Notes: a model not told the origin generated them from the sequence alone. Counted from the first letter of the stretch, positions 33,491 through 41,624 are shown. The stretch: 64,000 bases of DNA from Streptomyces sclerotialus (GCA_000719105.1 JODX01000017.1:92541-156540); one strand, 5' to 3'. Made by a program: numbers and translations.

Positions 33491-35112
33491 GCGAACATCC
33501 GTCCCCTGCGCACCGCGTACGGTCCGATCGCCAGCAGGTCCACGGGCGCGGAGCCGAAGCACTCCAGCGCGTCGCGGGGATCGTCGACCATGGGCCGCCC
33601 GGCGGTGTTGAGGCTGGTGTTGACGACCACGGGCAGCCCGGTGCGCCGTTCGAAGGCGCTCAGCATTCTCGCGACCAGCGGCTCCTGCCGCGCGTCGACG
33701 GTCTGCACGCGCGCGGTGCCGTCGACGTGCACCACCGCCGGGATGCGGTCGCGCCAGTCGCGGACGACGTCGTGCACGAACAGCATGTACGGGCTGGGCA
33801 GCGGCCCCTGGAAGATGCCGGCGGCCCGCTCGGCGAGCACCATCGGCGCGACCGGCCGGAACTCCTCGCGCCCCTTCACCGAGTTGAGCCGCTCCAGGTT
33901 CTCCGCCCGGCCGGGGTGGGCGAGCAGGGAGCGGTGCCCGAGAGCACGGGGCCCGTACTCGCTGCGCCCCTGGAACCAGGCGACGACACCGTCCCGGGCG
34001 AGCTCCTCGGCCACGGTCTCGGCGATGTCCTCCGGCTCCTCGTACGGTACGGCCGCCGCGTCGAGCCAGCCGCGCAGCTCGTCGTCGCTCCAGCCGCGGC
34101 CGAGGTCGGCGCCCGCGACGGGGGCGGGATCCTCGGCGAGGTACAGGGCGCCGCCGAGGGCGGTGCCCGCGTCACCGGCGGCGGGCTGCACCCACACGTG
34201 CCGGTACGGTCCCTGCGCGGCGAGTCTGGAGTTGGCGACACAGTTCAGGGCCACTCCCCCGGCGAGGGTGAGCGCGTCGCCGCCCGCCTCGCGGTGCAGC
34301 CAGTGCGCGAGGTCGAGGAGGGTCTCCTCCAGCACGGCCTGGGCGCTGGCGGCGAGGTCGGCGTGGTCCTGGGTCCAGGGCTCGTCCTTCGCGCGCAGCG
34401 GGGTGAAGGCGGCCCAGTCGACGTCCCGCGCGCGGAAGCCGCCGTCACCGGTGGCGTGGACGAACTGCCGGAGCTGGGGCAGGAAACGCGGCTTGCCGTA
34501 GGAGGCGAGCGCCATCACCTTGTACTCGTCGCTGCTGCGCAGGAAGCCGAGGTGGGCGGTGAGCTCCTCGTAGACCAGGCCGAGCGAGTCGGGCAGGGCC
34601 TGCGCGGCGACGGTCTCGAGGTCGCCGTCCTGGAAGCGGCCCGCGAGGTGGGAGGCGGCCTCGCCGCGCCCGTCGAGCACGAGGACCGCGCTGTCCGGGT
34701 ACGGGGAGGCCGGTCCGGCGGAGGCCGCGTGCGCCACGTGGTGGGGGACGAAGACGACCTTCGCCGGGTCCAGGCCGGGCAGCGCCTCGGCGAGGAACTC
34801 GGGCGCCCGCTCCGCGTACTCGATGCGCAGCGGGTCGAAGGGGTCGTGCAGCCCCATCTCCGCGGCGGGCCGGGCCAGGCTCGGGTCGAAGGAGTACGTG
34901 ACCGCGTCGAGCTCCTCGGGCCGCACGCCCCCGTACGCCAGGCACCAGCGCGCCGCCTGCTCGGGCAGTTCCCAGGCCGAGAACGGCACCGGCCGCTTGC
35001 CGTGCTTGCGCCGGCTGAAACGCTCCTCCTCGGCCGCCGCGACGGTCGTGCCGTCCACGACGAGGGCGGCGGCCGGGTCGTGGAACAGGGCGTTGATACC
35101 AAGGATGCGCAT
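33487..35112 (-). CDS. NodU/CmcH-family carbamoyltransferase (first gene of the glycan operon)
   Basis: A 541-aa O-carbamoyltransferase using carbamoyl phosphate and ATP. The N-terminal Kae1-like domain has MRILGINALFHDPAAALVVDG, EEERFSRRKHGKR, and the metal-binding His pair in VPHHVAHAASAG, followed by VLVLDGRGE and LTLAGGVALNCVANSRL. The C-terminal YrdC-like part contains QGRSEYGPRALGHRSLLAHP and VNTSLNTAGRPMVDDP. Relatives include NodU (Nod factor), CmcH (cephamycin) and WapO, which carbamoylates LPS core heptose in Pseudomonas. In a heptose operon the last comparison is the most telling. The start ATG is 24 bp beyond the sequence GGACGGAG, and the promoter region upstream carries two palindromes. 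Confidence 0.9.
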   Translation of the reverse strand: MRILGINALFHDPAAALVVDGTTVAAAEEERFSRRKHGKRPVPFSAWELPEQAARWCLAYGGVRPEELDAVTYSFDPSLARPAAEMGLHDPFDPLRIEYAERAPEFLAEALPGLDPAKVVFVPHHVAHAASAGPASPYPDSAVLVLDGRGEAASHLAGRFQDGDLETVAAQALPDSLGLVYEELTAHLGFLRSSDEYKVMALASYGKPRFLPQLRQFVHATGDGGFRARDVDWAAFTPLRAKDEPWTQDHADLAASAQAVLEETLLDLAHWLHREAGGDALTLAGGVALNCVANSRLAAQGPYRHVWVQPAAGDAGTALGGALYLAEDPAPVAGADLGRGWSDDELRGWLDAAAVPYEEPEDIAETVAEELARDGVVAWFQGRSEYGPRALGHRSLLAHPGRAENLERLNSVKGREEFRPVAPMVLAERAAGIFQGPLPSPYMLFVHDVVRDWRDRIPAVVHVDGTARVQTVDARQEPLVARMLSAFERRTGLPVVVNTSLNTAGRPMVDDPRDALECFGSAPVDLLAIGPYAVRRGRMFA

Positions 35113-35172
35113 GAGGGGCTCCGTCCCGGAGTGTGTGCGGGGACCTCGGCTCCCCCGGGTCTCGCACCGGCG

Positions 35173-35197
35173 GCTGTCTCAAACACTTGGAGACAGC
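35173..35197. promoter_or_regulatory. 25-bp palindrome upstream of the glycan operon
   Basis: Arms GCTGTCTCAAA and TTGGAGACAGC (11 bp, one mismatch) flank the spacer CAC. It lies 61-85 bp upstream of the carbamoyltransferase start, in the only sizeable gap of the locus and in an AT-richer patch. It has the size and symmetry of a dimeric repressor or activator site. Confidence 0.6.
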
Positions 35198-35219
35198 TCA
35201 GCAGAACTTTTACCGTTTT

Positions 35220-35234
35220 GTCACAATCTGTGAC
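35220..35234. promoter_or_regulatory. Second palindrome GTCACA-ATC-TGTGAC
   Basis: A perfect 6-bp inverted repeat with a 3-nt spacer lies 22 nt from the larger palindrome. The AT-rich sequence between them (TTTTACCGTTTTG) could hold the operon promoter. The half-sites recall CRP-family half-sites but in the opposite arrangement. Confidence 0.45.
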
Positions 35235-35314
35235 CGGGCCAGGCGTCACGCAGCGTGGCTGGTGGCGCGGAAGGCAGGGAAGTCGGGGAAGGCGGGGGAA
35301 GGCAGGACGGTGTC

Positions 35315-36337
35315 TCAGGCCGCGACGGCCTGAGCGAACCAGCCGATGGTGCGCTCCAGCCCCTCGCTCCAGCCGGTGCGCGGCCGCCAGCCGAGCCGCT
35401 GCTCCGCCAGCCGGGTGTCGGGCCGGCGCCGCGTCGGGTCGTCGACCGGGCGCTCGACGAACCGGATGCGGGAGCGCGAACCGGTGAGCTCGACGACGCG
35501 CTGCGCCAGCTCGAGCATGGTGATCTCGTCACCGCCGCCGATGTTCATGGGGCCGGTCTCCTCGGACGCCGCCAGCGCGAGCACGCCGTCGACCGTGTCG
35601 TCGACGTAGCACAGCGAGCGGGTCTGGCTGCCGTCCCCGGCGACCGTGAGCGGGGTGCCGTCCAGGGCCTGCGCGATGAAGGTGGGCACGGCGCGGCCGT
35701 CCCCGGTGCGCATCCGCGGCCCGTAGGTGTTGAAGATCCGCACGATGGCCGCGTCGGTGCCGTGCACCCCGCGATGGGCGGTGACCAGGGCTTCACCGAA
35801 GCGCTTGGACTCGTCGTAGACGCTGCGCGGCCCGACCGGGTTGACGTTGCCCCAGTACGTCTCGGTCTGCGGGTGCTCCAGCGGGTCGCCGTACACCTCG
35901 GAGGTGGAGGCGAGCAGGAAGCGGGCACCGTCGCGCCGGGCCCGCTCCAGGGCGTTGCGCGTGCCGTTGCTGCCCACGTCGAGGGTCTCCAGCGGCAGCC
36001 GCAGATAGTCGGCCGGCGACGCCGGGCAGGCGAAGTGCAGCACCAGGTCGAAGGACCCGGGAAGGCCCCGTACGGCGTCCTCGTCGGTCGCGTCGCCCCG
36101 GACGAACCGGAAGCGGCGCCGCCGGTCCAGCTCCAGCACATTGCTCCGCGCCCCGGTGGACAGGTTGTCGAGGCAGACCACGTCCGTCCCGTCGTCCAGC
36201 AGCCGTGCGCAGAGGTGCGAGCCCACGAATCCGGCCCCGCCGGTGACCAGAGCGCGGCGCCAGCCACGCCCGGCCGTCCCTGCCCTGTCCGTCATGTCGC
36301 CGATCACTCGTCCGTGTCCACGTCCACGTGCGCCCAT
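35315..36337 (-). CDS. UDP-glucuronate decarboxylase-like NAD-dependent sugar epimerase/dehydratase
   Basis: A 340-aa extended SDR enzyme. The NAD loop GGAGFVGSHLCARLL, the FACPASPADYLRLP segment, TSEVYGDPLEHPQTETYWGN and YDESKRFGE (catalytic Tyr and Lys), and IFNTYGPRMRTGDGR follow the UDP-glucuronate decarboxylase (UXS) pattern closely, including the Glu of SEVYG. UXS enzymes make UDP-xylose. It is upstream of the heptose operon on the same strand, 202 bp away, and probably provides one of its donors. The ATG at 36337 is preferred for GAGGAG upstream. The internal ATG at 36295 has only a weak site. A generic GDP/dTDP-sugar epimerase is the alternative. Confidence 0.82.
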   Translation of the reverse strand: MGARGRGHGRVIGDMTDRAGTAGRGWRRALVTGGAGFVGSHLCARLLDDGTDVVCLDNLSTGARSNVLELDRRRRFRFVRGDATDEDAVRGLPGSFDLVLHFACPASPADYLRLPLETLDVGSNGTRNALERARRDGARFLLASTSEVYGDPLEHPQTETYWGNVNPVGPRSVYDESKRFGEALVTAHRGVHGTDAAIVRIFNTYGPRMRTGDGRAVPTFIAQALDGTPLTVAGDGSQTRSLCYVDDTVDGVLALAASEETGPMNIGGGDEITMLELAQRVVELTGSRSRIRFVERPVDDPTRRRPDTRLAEQRLGWRPRTGWSEGLERTIGWFAQAVAA

Positions 36338-36487
36338 GGGAGTCTCCTCACTCTCGCGTCACTGGTGAGCGGCGCGCGAGTACCCCCCGGAGAGGCGACT
36401 GAGTCGGCATGCGGAGCACTGCGTCACGATTCCGCGCCACGGCTCGTGGGGCCCCTGTACGGTCCGTACGTCGTGTACGTCGCGTAT

Positions 36488-36503
36488 GCCGACCGCGGTC
36501 GGC
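36488..36503. repeat. 16-bp perfect palindrome in intergenic DNA
   Basis: GCCGACCGCGGTCGGC lies between the epimerase and the secreted hydrolase genes, near GTACGG repeats and three 9-bp GGGCCGGTC-type units (36541-36566). It may form part of a terminator or operator. Confidence 0.4.
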
Positions 36504-36564
36504 GCCGGCCCGCTGCCGCCCGGGGCCCATACCGTGGCGCGGGCCGGTCGGGCCGGTCGGGCCG

Positions 36565-38043
36565 TCAGAGGCGGCACTTCGTCAGCAGTTCCCCGGGAGT
36601 CGCCCCTTCGGGCCGTGTCACGGTGTGGCTCTCGGGCGGGCGGCGTCCGTCGTCGAGCCAGCGCTCCAGCGCGGTGAACGAGGAGCGGTGGCAGGGCACG
36701 AGCGGCCGCAGCCGGTCCGGGAAGGCGTCCACCAGGGCCTCGGTGTGGGTGCCGTCCTCGATGCGGTAGTAGCGGTGCAGGGCGCCGCGTCCCGACTCGC
36801 TCACCTTGCGCGCGTACGCGTCGGAGTCCTCGCTGATCGGCAGCAGGACGTCGAGGGTGCCGTGCAGCGTGATCAGCGGTCTGCCGATCCGGCCGGTCAG
36901 CGCGATCCGCTCGACGGCGGGTCCGGCGACGTGGGCGCGGTCGGTGAAGTCGTAGTCCGCGTCGCAGGCCGGTGTGCCGGAGGCGCAGTACGGCGTGCCC
37001 GCCTCGACCGCCCCGTCGAAGCCGGGATCGAGCTCCTCGCGGTAGACGCGCTGCGTGAGGTCCCAGTAGAAGCGGTGGTGGTACTCCCACAGGAACTCGG
37101 ACCCGGCCGGGTAGCCCGCGGCGTGCATCTTCTCCGCGGCCTCCTCGGCTCCGGGGCCACCGGCGGCGTACGCGGGGTAGTTGCGCAGGGCGGGGGGCAG
37201 GGAGGTGAGCAGGTTGGGCGCCTCGGTGCTCCAGAGGGTGCCTTCCCAGTCGACTCCGCCGTCGTACAGCTCGGGGCGGTTCTCCAGTTGCCAGCGCACG
37301 AGGTAGCCGCCGTTGGAGATGCCGGTGGCGAGGGTGCGGGACGGCGGCCTGCCGTAGCGCTGCGCGGCGACGGCGCGGGCGGCGCGGGTGAGCTGGGTCA
37401 GACGGGTGTTCCACTCACCGATCGCGTCGCCGGGCCGGCGGCCGTCCCGGAAGAAGTACGGGCCGGTGTTGCCCTTGTCGGTGGCGGCGAAGGCGTACCC
37501 CTTGGCGAGCACCCAGTCGGCGATGGCGCGGTCGTTGGCGTACTGGGGGCGGTTGCCCGGGCTGCCGGAGACCACGAGGCCGCCGTTCCAGCGGTCGGGG
37601 AGCCGGATGACGAACTGGGCGTCGTGGTCCCAGCCGTGGTGGGCGTTGGTGGCGGAGGTGTCCGGGAAGTACCCGTCGATCTGGATGCCGGGGACGCCGG
37701 TGGGCGTCGCGAGGCCGGCGGGGGTGAGCCCGGCCCAGTCGGTGGGCTCCGTGTGACCGGAGGCGACCGTCCCGGCGGTGGTGAGCTCGGCGAGGCAGTC
37801 CGCCTGCTGGTGCTGGGCACCGGGGACGCGCAGGCCCTCGGCACGGTGCCGGGAGCAGTGGCCGCCGGCGTCGGGGGCGCCGAGGGCGTCGGCGGTGGCC
37901 GGTGGGGCGAGTGCCAGGGTGGTGGCGGTAAGGGTCAGGAGGGCGAGCAGTGCGGTGCGTCGCCGTACGCGGGGAGCGGATCCGGCGAGTCCGGCGAGTC
38001 CGGCGGGTCTGACGGGTCTGACGGGTCTCGTGCACGCGAACAT
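36565..38043 (-). CDS. Secreted alpha/beta-hydrolase, tannase / 3-hydroxybutyrate oligomer hydrolase-like
   Basis: A 492-aa exported hydrolase. The signal peptide has an unusually long N-region with RPVRPVRPAGLAGLAG repeats before RVRRRTALLALLTLTATTLA, and mature protein begins after about residue 52. The nucleophile elbow is TLATGISNGGYLV. The acid/base candidates are Asp in TLHGTLDVLLPI and His in DGTHTEALVDAF. Several Cys are spaced for disulfides (HCSRHRAE, ADCLAEL, CASGTPACDADYD, CHRSS). Overall form resembles the tannase/feruloyl esterase and 3HB-oligomer hydrolase group, so an ester substrate outside the cell is likely. CGGAGG sits 4 nt before the ATG. Confidence 0.75.
   Translation of the reverse strand: MFACTRPVRPVRPAGLAGLAGSAPRVRRRTALLALLTLTATTLALAPPATADALGAPDAGGHCSRHRAEGLRVPGAQHQQADCLAELTTAGTVASGHTEPTDWAGLTPAGLATPTGVPGIQIDGYFPDTSATNAHHGWDHDAQFVIRLPDRWNGGLVVSGSPGNRPQYANDRAIADWVLAKGYAFAATDKGNTGPYFFRDGRRPGDAIGEWNTRLTQLTRAARAVAAQRYGRPPSRTLATGISNGGYLVRWQLENRPELYDGGVDWEGTLWSTEAPNLLTSLPPALRNYPAYAAGGPGAEEAAEKMHAAGYPAGSEFLWEYHHRFYWDLTQRVYREELDPGFDGAVEAGTPYCASGTPACDADYDFTDRAHVAGPAVERIALTGRIGRPLITLHGTLDVLLPISEDSDAYARKVSESGRGALHRYYRIEDGTHTEALVDAFPDRLRPLVPCHRSSFTALERWLDDGRRPPESHTVTRPEGATPGELLTKCRL
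37980..38024. repeat. Five 9-bp tandem units in a signal-peptide coding region
   Basis: The units are ATCCGGCGA, GTCCGGCGA, GTCCGGCGG, GTCTGACGG and GTCTGACGG. They encode the RPV and GLA tripeptide repeats in the N-region of the secreted hydrolase signal peptide. Confidence 0.75.
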
Positions 38044-38157
38044 CGGACCTCCGGTGGGGGTCGCGGCCCTGGATGGCCGGCCAGTCGTCGGAGGCTAGAA
38101 CGGGCGTGTGGCGTCGCACATGGGTGCGGACGCCATGCTGACGGCACCTGCAACGTG

Positions 38158-38181
38158 GGCCGTCACCATGGCCGTCACCAT
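38158..38181. repeat. Direct repeat GGCCGTCACCAT (x2) upstream of secreted peptidase
   Basis: Two identical 12-bp units follow each other in the divergent intergenic region, about 115-140 bp before the secreted M15-like gene. They may be a regulator binding site. Confidence 0.4.
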
Positions 38182-38294
38182 GACCGGCCGCACACCCTCT
38201 GGCCAACACGCGTAGACCCGGGCACCATCTTCCTGCTCCCCCTGCACAGCAGCCTCATGCGAAACGCGACCACGGCAGGAAGGAAACAAGCACC

Positions 38295-38804
38295 GTGAAG
38301 CTCCGCTCCGTCCTCACCGCCCTCGCCCTCGTCCTGGGCGCACTGTTCACTCCGGGACTGGGAGTCCTGGCCGGCGCGACCGACGCGTTCGCCGCCACCA
38401 GGATCAGCCACGCGACCGCCACCTCGATGTTCCGGGAGGCGGGCATCACCTGGTCGTCCTCCGGCAATTGCTCCGACCGCAACAACTCGACGTGCACCTC
38501 GTTCGACCAACTCAACCTGACGACCGCGCAGGGCGCCCAGACCCTCAAGCGGGCCAGCGGCTGCGCGCTGAACATCACCGGCGGCACCGAGACCGGCCAC
38601 GCGAGCGGCACGTACTCGCACTGGAACGGCTACAAGCTGGACTACAGCAAGTCGACCTGCGTCGGTAACTACATCAAGAACACCTTCACCTACATCGGAC
38701 TGCGCGGCGACGGCGCCGCCCAGTGGCGGTCCGGCTCGGGCAACGTCTACGCCGACGAGGGCAACCACTGGGACGTCACGTACTACAACTGCGGCGGCTG
38801 CTGA
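38295..38804 (+). CDS. Secreted M15-like zinc peptidase (cell-wall type), putative
   Basis: A 169-aa exported protein. The signal peptide MKLRSVLTALALVLGALFTP ends near AFA at residue 33. The mature domain (about 135 aa) shows HASGTYSHWNGYKLDYSKS, which fits the S-H-x-x-G-x-x-x-D zinc site of M15 D,D/L,D-peptidases, and near the end DEGNHWDVTYYNC, which fits their E-x-x-H-W motif (catalytic Glu and third ligand). Six cysteines suggest three disulfides. Together these point to a small peptidoglycan peptidase, though the family is not one I can name with certainty. The GTG start has AGGAAGGA about 10 nt upstream. Confidence 0.6.
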   Translation: MKLRSVLTALALVLGALFTPGLGVLAGATDAFAATRISHATATSMFREAGITWSSSGNCSDRNNSTCTSFDQLNLTTAQGAQTLKRASGCALNITGGTETGHASGTYSHWNGYKLDYSKSTCVGNYIKNTFTYIGLRGDGAAQWRSGSGNVYADEGNHWDVTYYNCGGC

Positions 38805-38839
38805 CCCCCTTCTGCCCTCCCCCGGCCTACGATCGCCCC

Positions 38840-39292
38840 GTGGCCCTCTTCGCCTTGGAACGTGTCGCTCCCCTGCCCGTCGACGAGGCCTGGCGCCGCC
38901 TCACGCGCTGGGAGCGGCACGCCGACGTGGTCCCGCTGACCCGCGTCACGGTCCGTACTCCACCACCCACGCGCGTGGGCACGGCTTTCGTGGCCCGTAC
39001 GGGCGTCGGCCCCCTCTCCTTCGACGACCCCATGGAGGTGGTCACCTGGCGGCCACCCACGGAGGACGGCGCAACGGCCCTGGTCCGCCTGGAGAAACGG
39101 GGTCACCTCATCACAGGCTGGGCGCAGATCGAGGTCCACCCGCACGGCGCGGGCGCCTCACGGGTGGTGTGGCGGGAGGAGCTGTCGGTCCGCTTCCTGC
39201 CCCCTTTCCTCGACCGTCTCCTGAAATGGTCGGGCCGATGGATGTTCGGCCGGGCGGTGGACGGGCTGCTGCGGCGGGAAGCGGCACCGTGA
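38840..39292 (+). CDS. SRPBCC (START-like) family protein
   Basis: A 150-aa protein with the helix-grip fold pattern: FALERVAPLPVDEAWRRLTR, a beta-rich middle, and the long C-terminal helix FLDRLLKWSGRWMFGRAVDG. SRPBCC proteins bind hydrophobic ligands. The specific role is unknown. GTG start, 36 bp after the secreted peptidase gene. Its stop overlaps the methyltransferase start by 4 bp (GTGA), so the two are co-translated. Confidence 0.75.
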   Translation: MALFALERVAPLPVDEAWRRLTRWERHADVVPLTRVTVRTPPPTRVGTAFVARTGVGPLSFDDPMEVVTWRPPTEDGATALVRLEKRGHLITGWAQIEVHPHGAGASRVVWREELSVRFLPPFLDRLLKWSGRWMFGRAVDGLLRREAAP

Positions 39293-39876
39293 CGACGACG
39301 CCGCCGGACCGCGTGGCCGGCTGGGAGGCGCACTTCGCCGCGGGCCGCGGCTTCCGTCGCCCCGACGACCGTGAGCTGCGCCTCCTCGCGGAACACGCCC
39401 ACCCGTCGCCCGGCCACCAAGCCCTCGACATCGGCTGCGGCCTCGGCGGCTATGCGGCCGCACTCGCCGATCTCGGCTACCGCACGCTCGCCGTCGACTG
39501 GGCGGAGGCGTCCGTCGCCGCGGTACGCGACCGGTACGCCGGCCTGGCCCCGGGCCTGACGGTCCGGCGCCTGGACTTCGAGGACGCGTGTGCGGTCGCC
39601 GAGCACCTTCCGGCAGGGACGTTCGACCTGGTGACGATGCGCCTCGTCCTCGCCTTCCTCACCGACAGGAAGGCGGTCGGCGAACGTGTACGCCGGCTGC
39701 TGGCACCCGGCGGCGTCTGGCTCGTGACCACACCGCTCACCGACCGGCTGCCCGAGCGGCGCCGGAACATCGGGATGACGGCCGACGACATCACCGACCT
39801 CGTCACCCCCTGGAGTCACTGCTCCGCGTACGACCTGGAACCGGACGGCCTCCACTGCCTCGCACTGCGGCCATGA
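39289..39876 (+). CDS. SAM-dependent class I methyltransferase
   Basis: A 195-aa methyltransferase. Motif I is ALDIGCGLGGYAAALADLG, the acidic residue of motif II is in TLAVDWAEASVAAV, then FDLVTMRLVLAFLTD and RRLLAPGGVWLVTTPL. The C-terminus is short, so substrate recognition must come from the N-terminal 45 residues. It is coupled to the SRPBCC gene. The substrate is unknown. Confidence 0.82.
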   Translation: MTTTPPDRVAGWEAHFAAGRGFRRPDDRELRLLAEHAHPSPGHQALDIGCGLGGYAAALADLGYRTLAVDWAEASVAAVRDRYAGLAPGLTVRRLDFEDACAVAEHLPAGTFDLVTMRLVLAFLTDRKAVGERVRRLLAPGGVWLVTTPLTDRLPERRRNIGMTADDITDLVTPWSHCSAYDLEPDGLHCLALRP

Positions 39877-39936
39877 CGGTTCTCGCGGGCGAGTAATTCG
39901 GTGTCCGTGCGTGCCACTCACCTCGATCATGAAGGC

Positions 39937-40872
39937 ATGACCGCGCAGCCACCACTCAGCCTGCTCACCCTGCGGCACGTCATCCCGCACCCACTGGCCA
40001 TCGAGCAGTGGGCGGAAGTACGCCCGTTGATCGACGGCCGGGACGTGCTGCGGAAGATCCATCCGCAGGGGATGTCGAGCTGCTGCCGCCGGGAGCTGGC
40101 CGGTCCCGCCGAGGGACGGCCGTTGACGGCCACGGAGGAACCGCGCGAGGTCGAGCTGTCCAACAACGACTGCGTCACCGGGTGCTGCGGCGGCGTCTTC
40201 GTCACCATCCACCGTCAGGGCGACCGGGTGATCTGGTCGTCCTGGCGGAACACCGACGACATCCGGGCACCGGTCCCTGCCGACATCCACTTCGACGCGG
40301 CCCAGTACGACGCCGAACTGGCGCGCGCCGCGGCCGACCACGACTGGGAGGAGCCGGTCGACACCGTCGCCCGGCTGCTCACCCAGGCCTTCACGGACAG
40401 CGGCTGGTTCGCACGGTGGAACTGCCTCCTGGAGAGCGTGGACCCTCGGCGCGAGGAGCCCGAGGCGGTCGAGGTGTATTTCCGTGCCGCGGACGATCCG
40501 CGCGGGTGTACCGCCGGCTACGCCTACGAGCTGCCGGTCACCCGGCACGAACCCGCCGAGGAACAGGCCCGGCGGTTCGTGGCGCGCATCCGCGCAGGAC
40601 TGCCGAGCTGTGGGATGCGGGGATCTGAGAGCGTCGGTGCGCTACCGGGCGAGGCCCGGGGCTCGACCTGTTCCTGTGTTCCGGCCCCAGCCCGGCGTCC
40701 CCTTGGCCCTTGGGGTGGTCACGACGCCCCCGGCCGGGACCCGAGGTCCAAGCAGCAGCGGACGAACTCCTGCACAACGGCGTCCGTGTCGTCGGTGCGG
40801 GCCCACGCGACACCGACCTCGCTGGGGCCGACACCGCTGACGGGGCGGTACGTGATGCCGGGGCGGGCGTAG
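39937..40872 (+). pseudogene. Conserved hypothetical gene with probable frameshift near its 3' end
   Basis: The frame from 39937 codes for a plausible soluble protein up to about residue 223 (IEQWAEVRPLIDGRDVLRK, a Cys-rich DCVTGCCGGVFVTI, then FARWNCLLES and EQARRFVARIRAG). After about base 40605 the frame runs on as low-complexity sequence for 80 codons across the end of the convergent LysR gene. One frame away, the sequence continues naturally as TAELWDAGI and stops at 40628. A single-base indel near 40600-40606 is the simplest explanation. The start could also be the GTG at 39901. Function unknown. The CC motifs might bind metal. Confidence 0.5.
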
Positions 40873-41624
40873 AAGCGGGCGGCTGACGCGGGGGCGAGGG
40901 CGATGCCGTAGCCGTTGGCGATCGCGGTGAGCCAGTCGTCCGGCTGGTCGGTGACGGCACCGATACGGACCGGGCAGCCGTCGCGCTCGTCGGCTGCCAG
41001 CCAGTGGTCCCGCCACCGTCCCGTCTCGGGCGGGGCGGCCACGAACGGCTCCTCCCACAGCTTTCGGAAGGGAATCACGTCGGACGCGGCCAAGGGGTGC
41101 CCCGTGGGCAGGGCCACCACACGGGGTTCGCTGAACAGCACTGCCGTCCGCAGGGCGTCCTGGCCGGGGAAGGGCAGCCGCAGCAGGGCGATGTCGACGT
41201 CGCCGCTGGCCAGCCCGGCGCTCGGGTCCGACCAGGCGGCCTGCCGCATCTCCGCCCGCCAGCCGGGCCGACGGCGGGCGAACTCCGCGACGATGCACGG
41301 GGTCGCCTCATTGGCCGCGCTGGCCAGGAAGCCGACCCGCAGGACGCGGGCCGCCCGCCCGGCCGCGCGCCTGGTCTCCCGCACCGTCCCGTCCCAGTCG
41401 CCCAGCAGCGCGGGCGCCCGCTCCGCCAGGGCCCGGCCCGGTCCGGTGAGGACCATCCCGGCGCGGGACCGAGTGAAGAGCCGTACTCGGAGCCGCGTTT
41501 CCAGTTGCCTGATCTGCTTGGTCAGCGCCGGCTGGGACACGTACAGCCGTTCCGCAGCGCGGCTCAAGGTTCCCTCCTCCGCGACCGCGACGAACGAACG
41601 CAGGAGCTTGGTGTCCACATCCAT
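40719..41624 (-). CDS. LysR-family regulator divergent from a DoxX gene
   Basis: A 301-aa LysR-type protein with a clear N-terminal helix-turn-helix (DTKLLRSFVAVAEEGTLSRA, recognition region LYVSQPALTKQIRQLE) and a complete effector domain. It is divergent from the DoxX-like gene with 185 bp between starts, so it is likely its regulator. The ATG at 41624 begins the helix immediately. Confidence 0.87.
   Translation of the reverse strand: MDVDTKLLRSFVAVAEEGTLSRAAERLYVSQPALTKQIRQLETRLRVRLFTRSRAGMVLTGPGRALAERAPALLGDWDGTVRETRRAAGRAARVLRVGFLASAANEATPCIVAEFARRRPGWRAEMRQAAWSDPSAGLASGDVDIALLRLPFPGQDALRTAVLFSEPRVVALPTGHPLAASDVIPFRKLWEEPFVAAPPETGRWRDHWLAADERDGCPVRIGAVTDQPDDWLTAIANGYGIALAPASAARFYARPGITYRPVSGVGPSEVGVAWARTDDTDAVVQEFVRCCLDLGSRPGAS

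Noticed and set aside
35315..36337. Identification of the upstream epimerase as HldD (heptose 6-epimerase)
   Set aside because: The PASPADY, SEVYGDPLEHPQ and IFNTYGPRM segments follow UDP-glucuronate decarboxylase, not HldD.
22140..36337. The glycan locus as a known hygromycin or septacidin antibiotic cluster
   Set aside because: Only the ADP-heptose genes are shared. No aminocyclitol, purine-tailoring, acyl or self-resistance genes are visible in the window.
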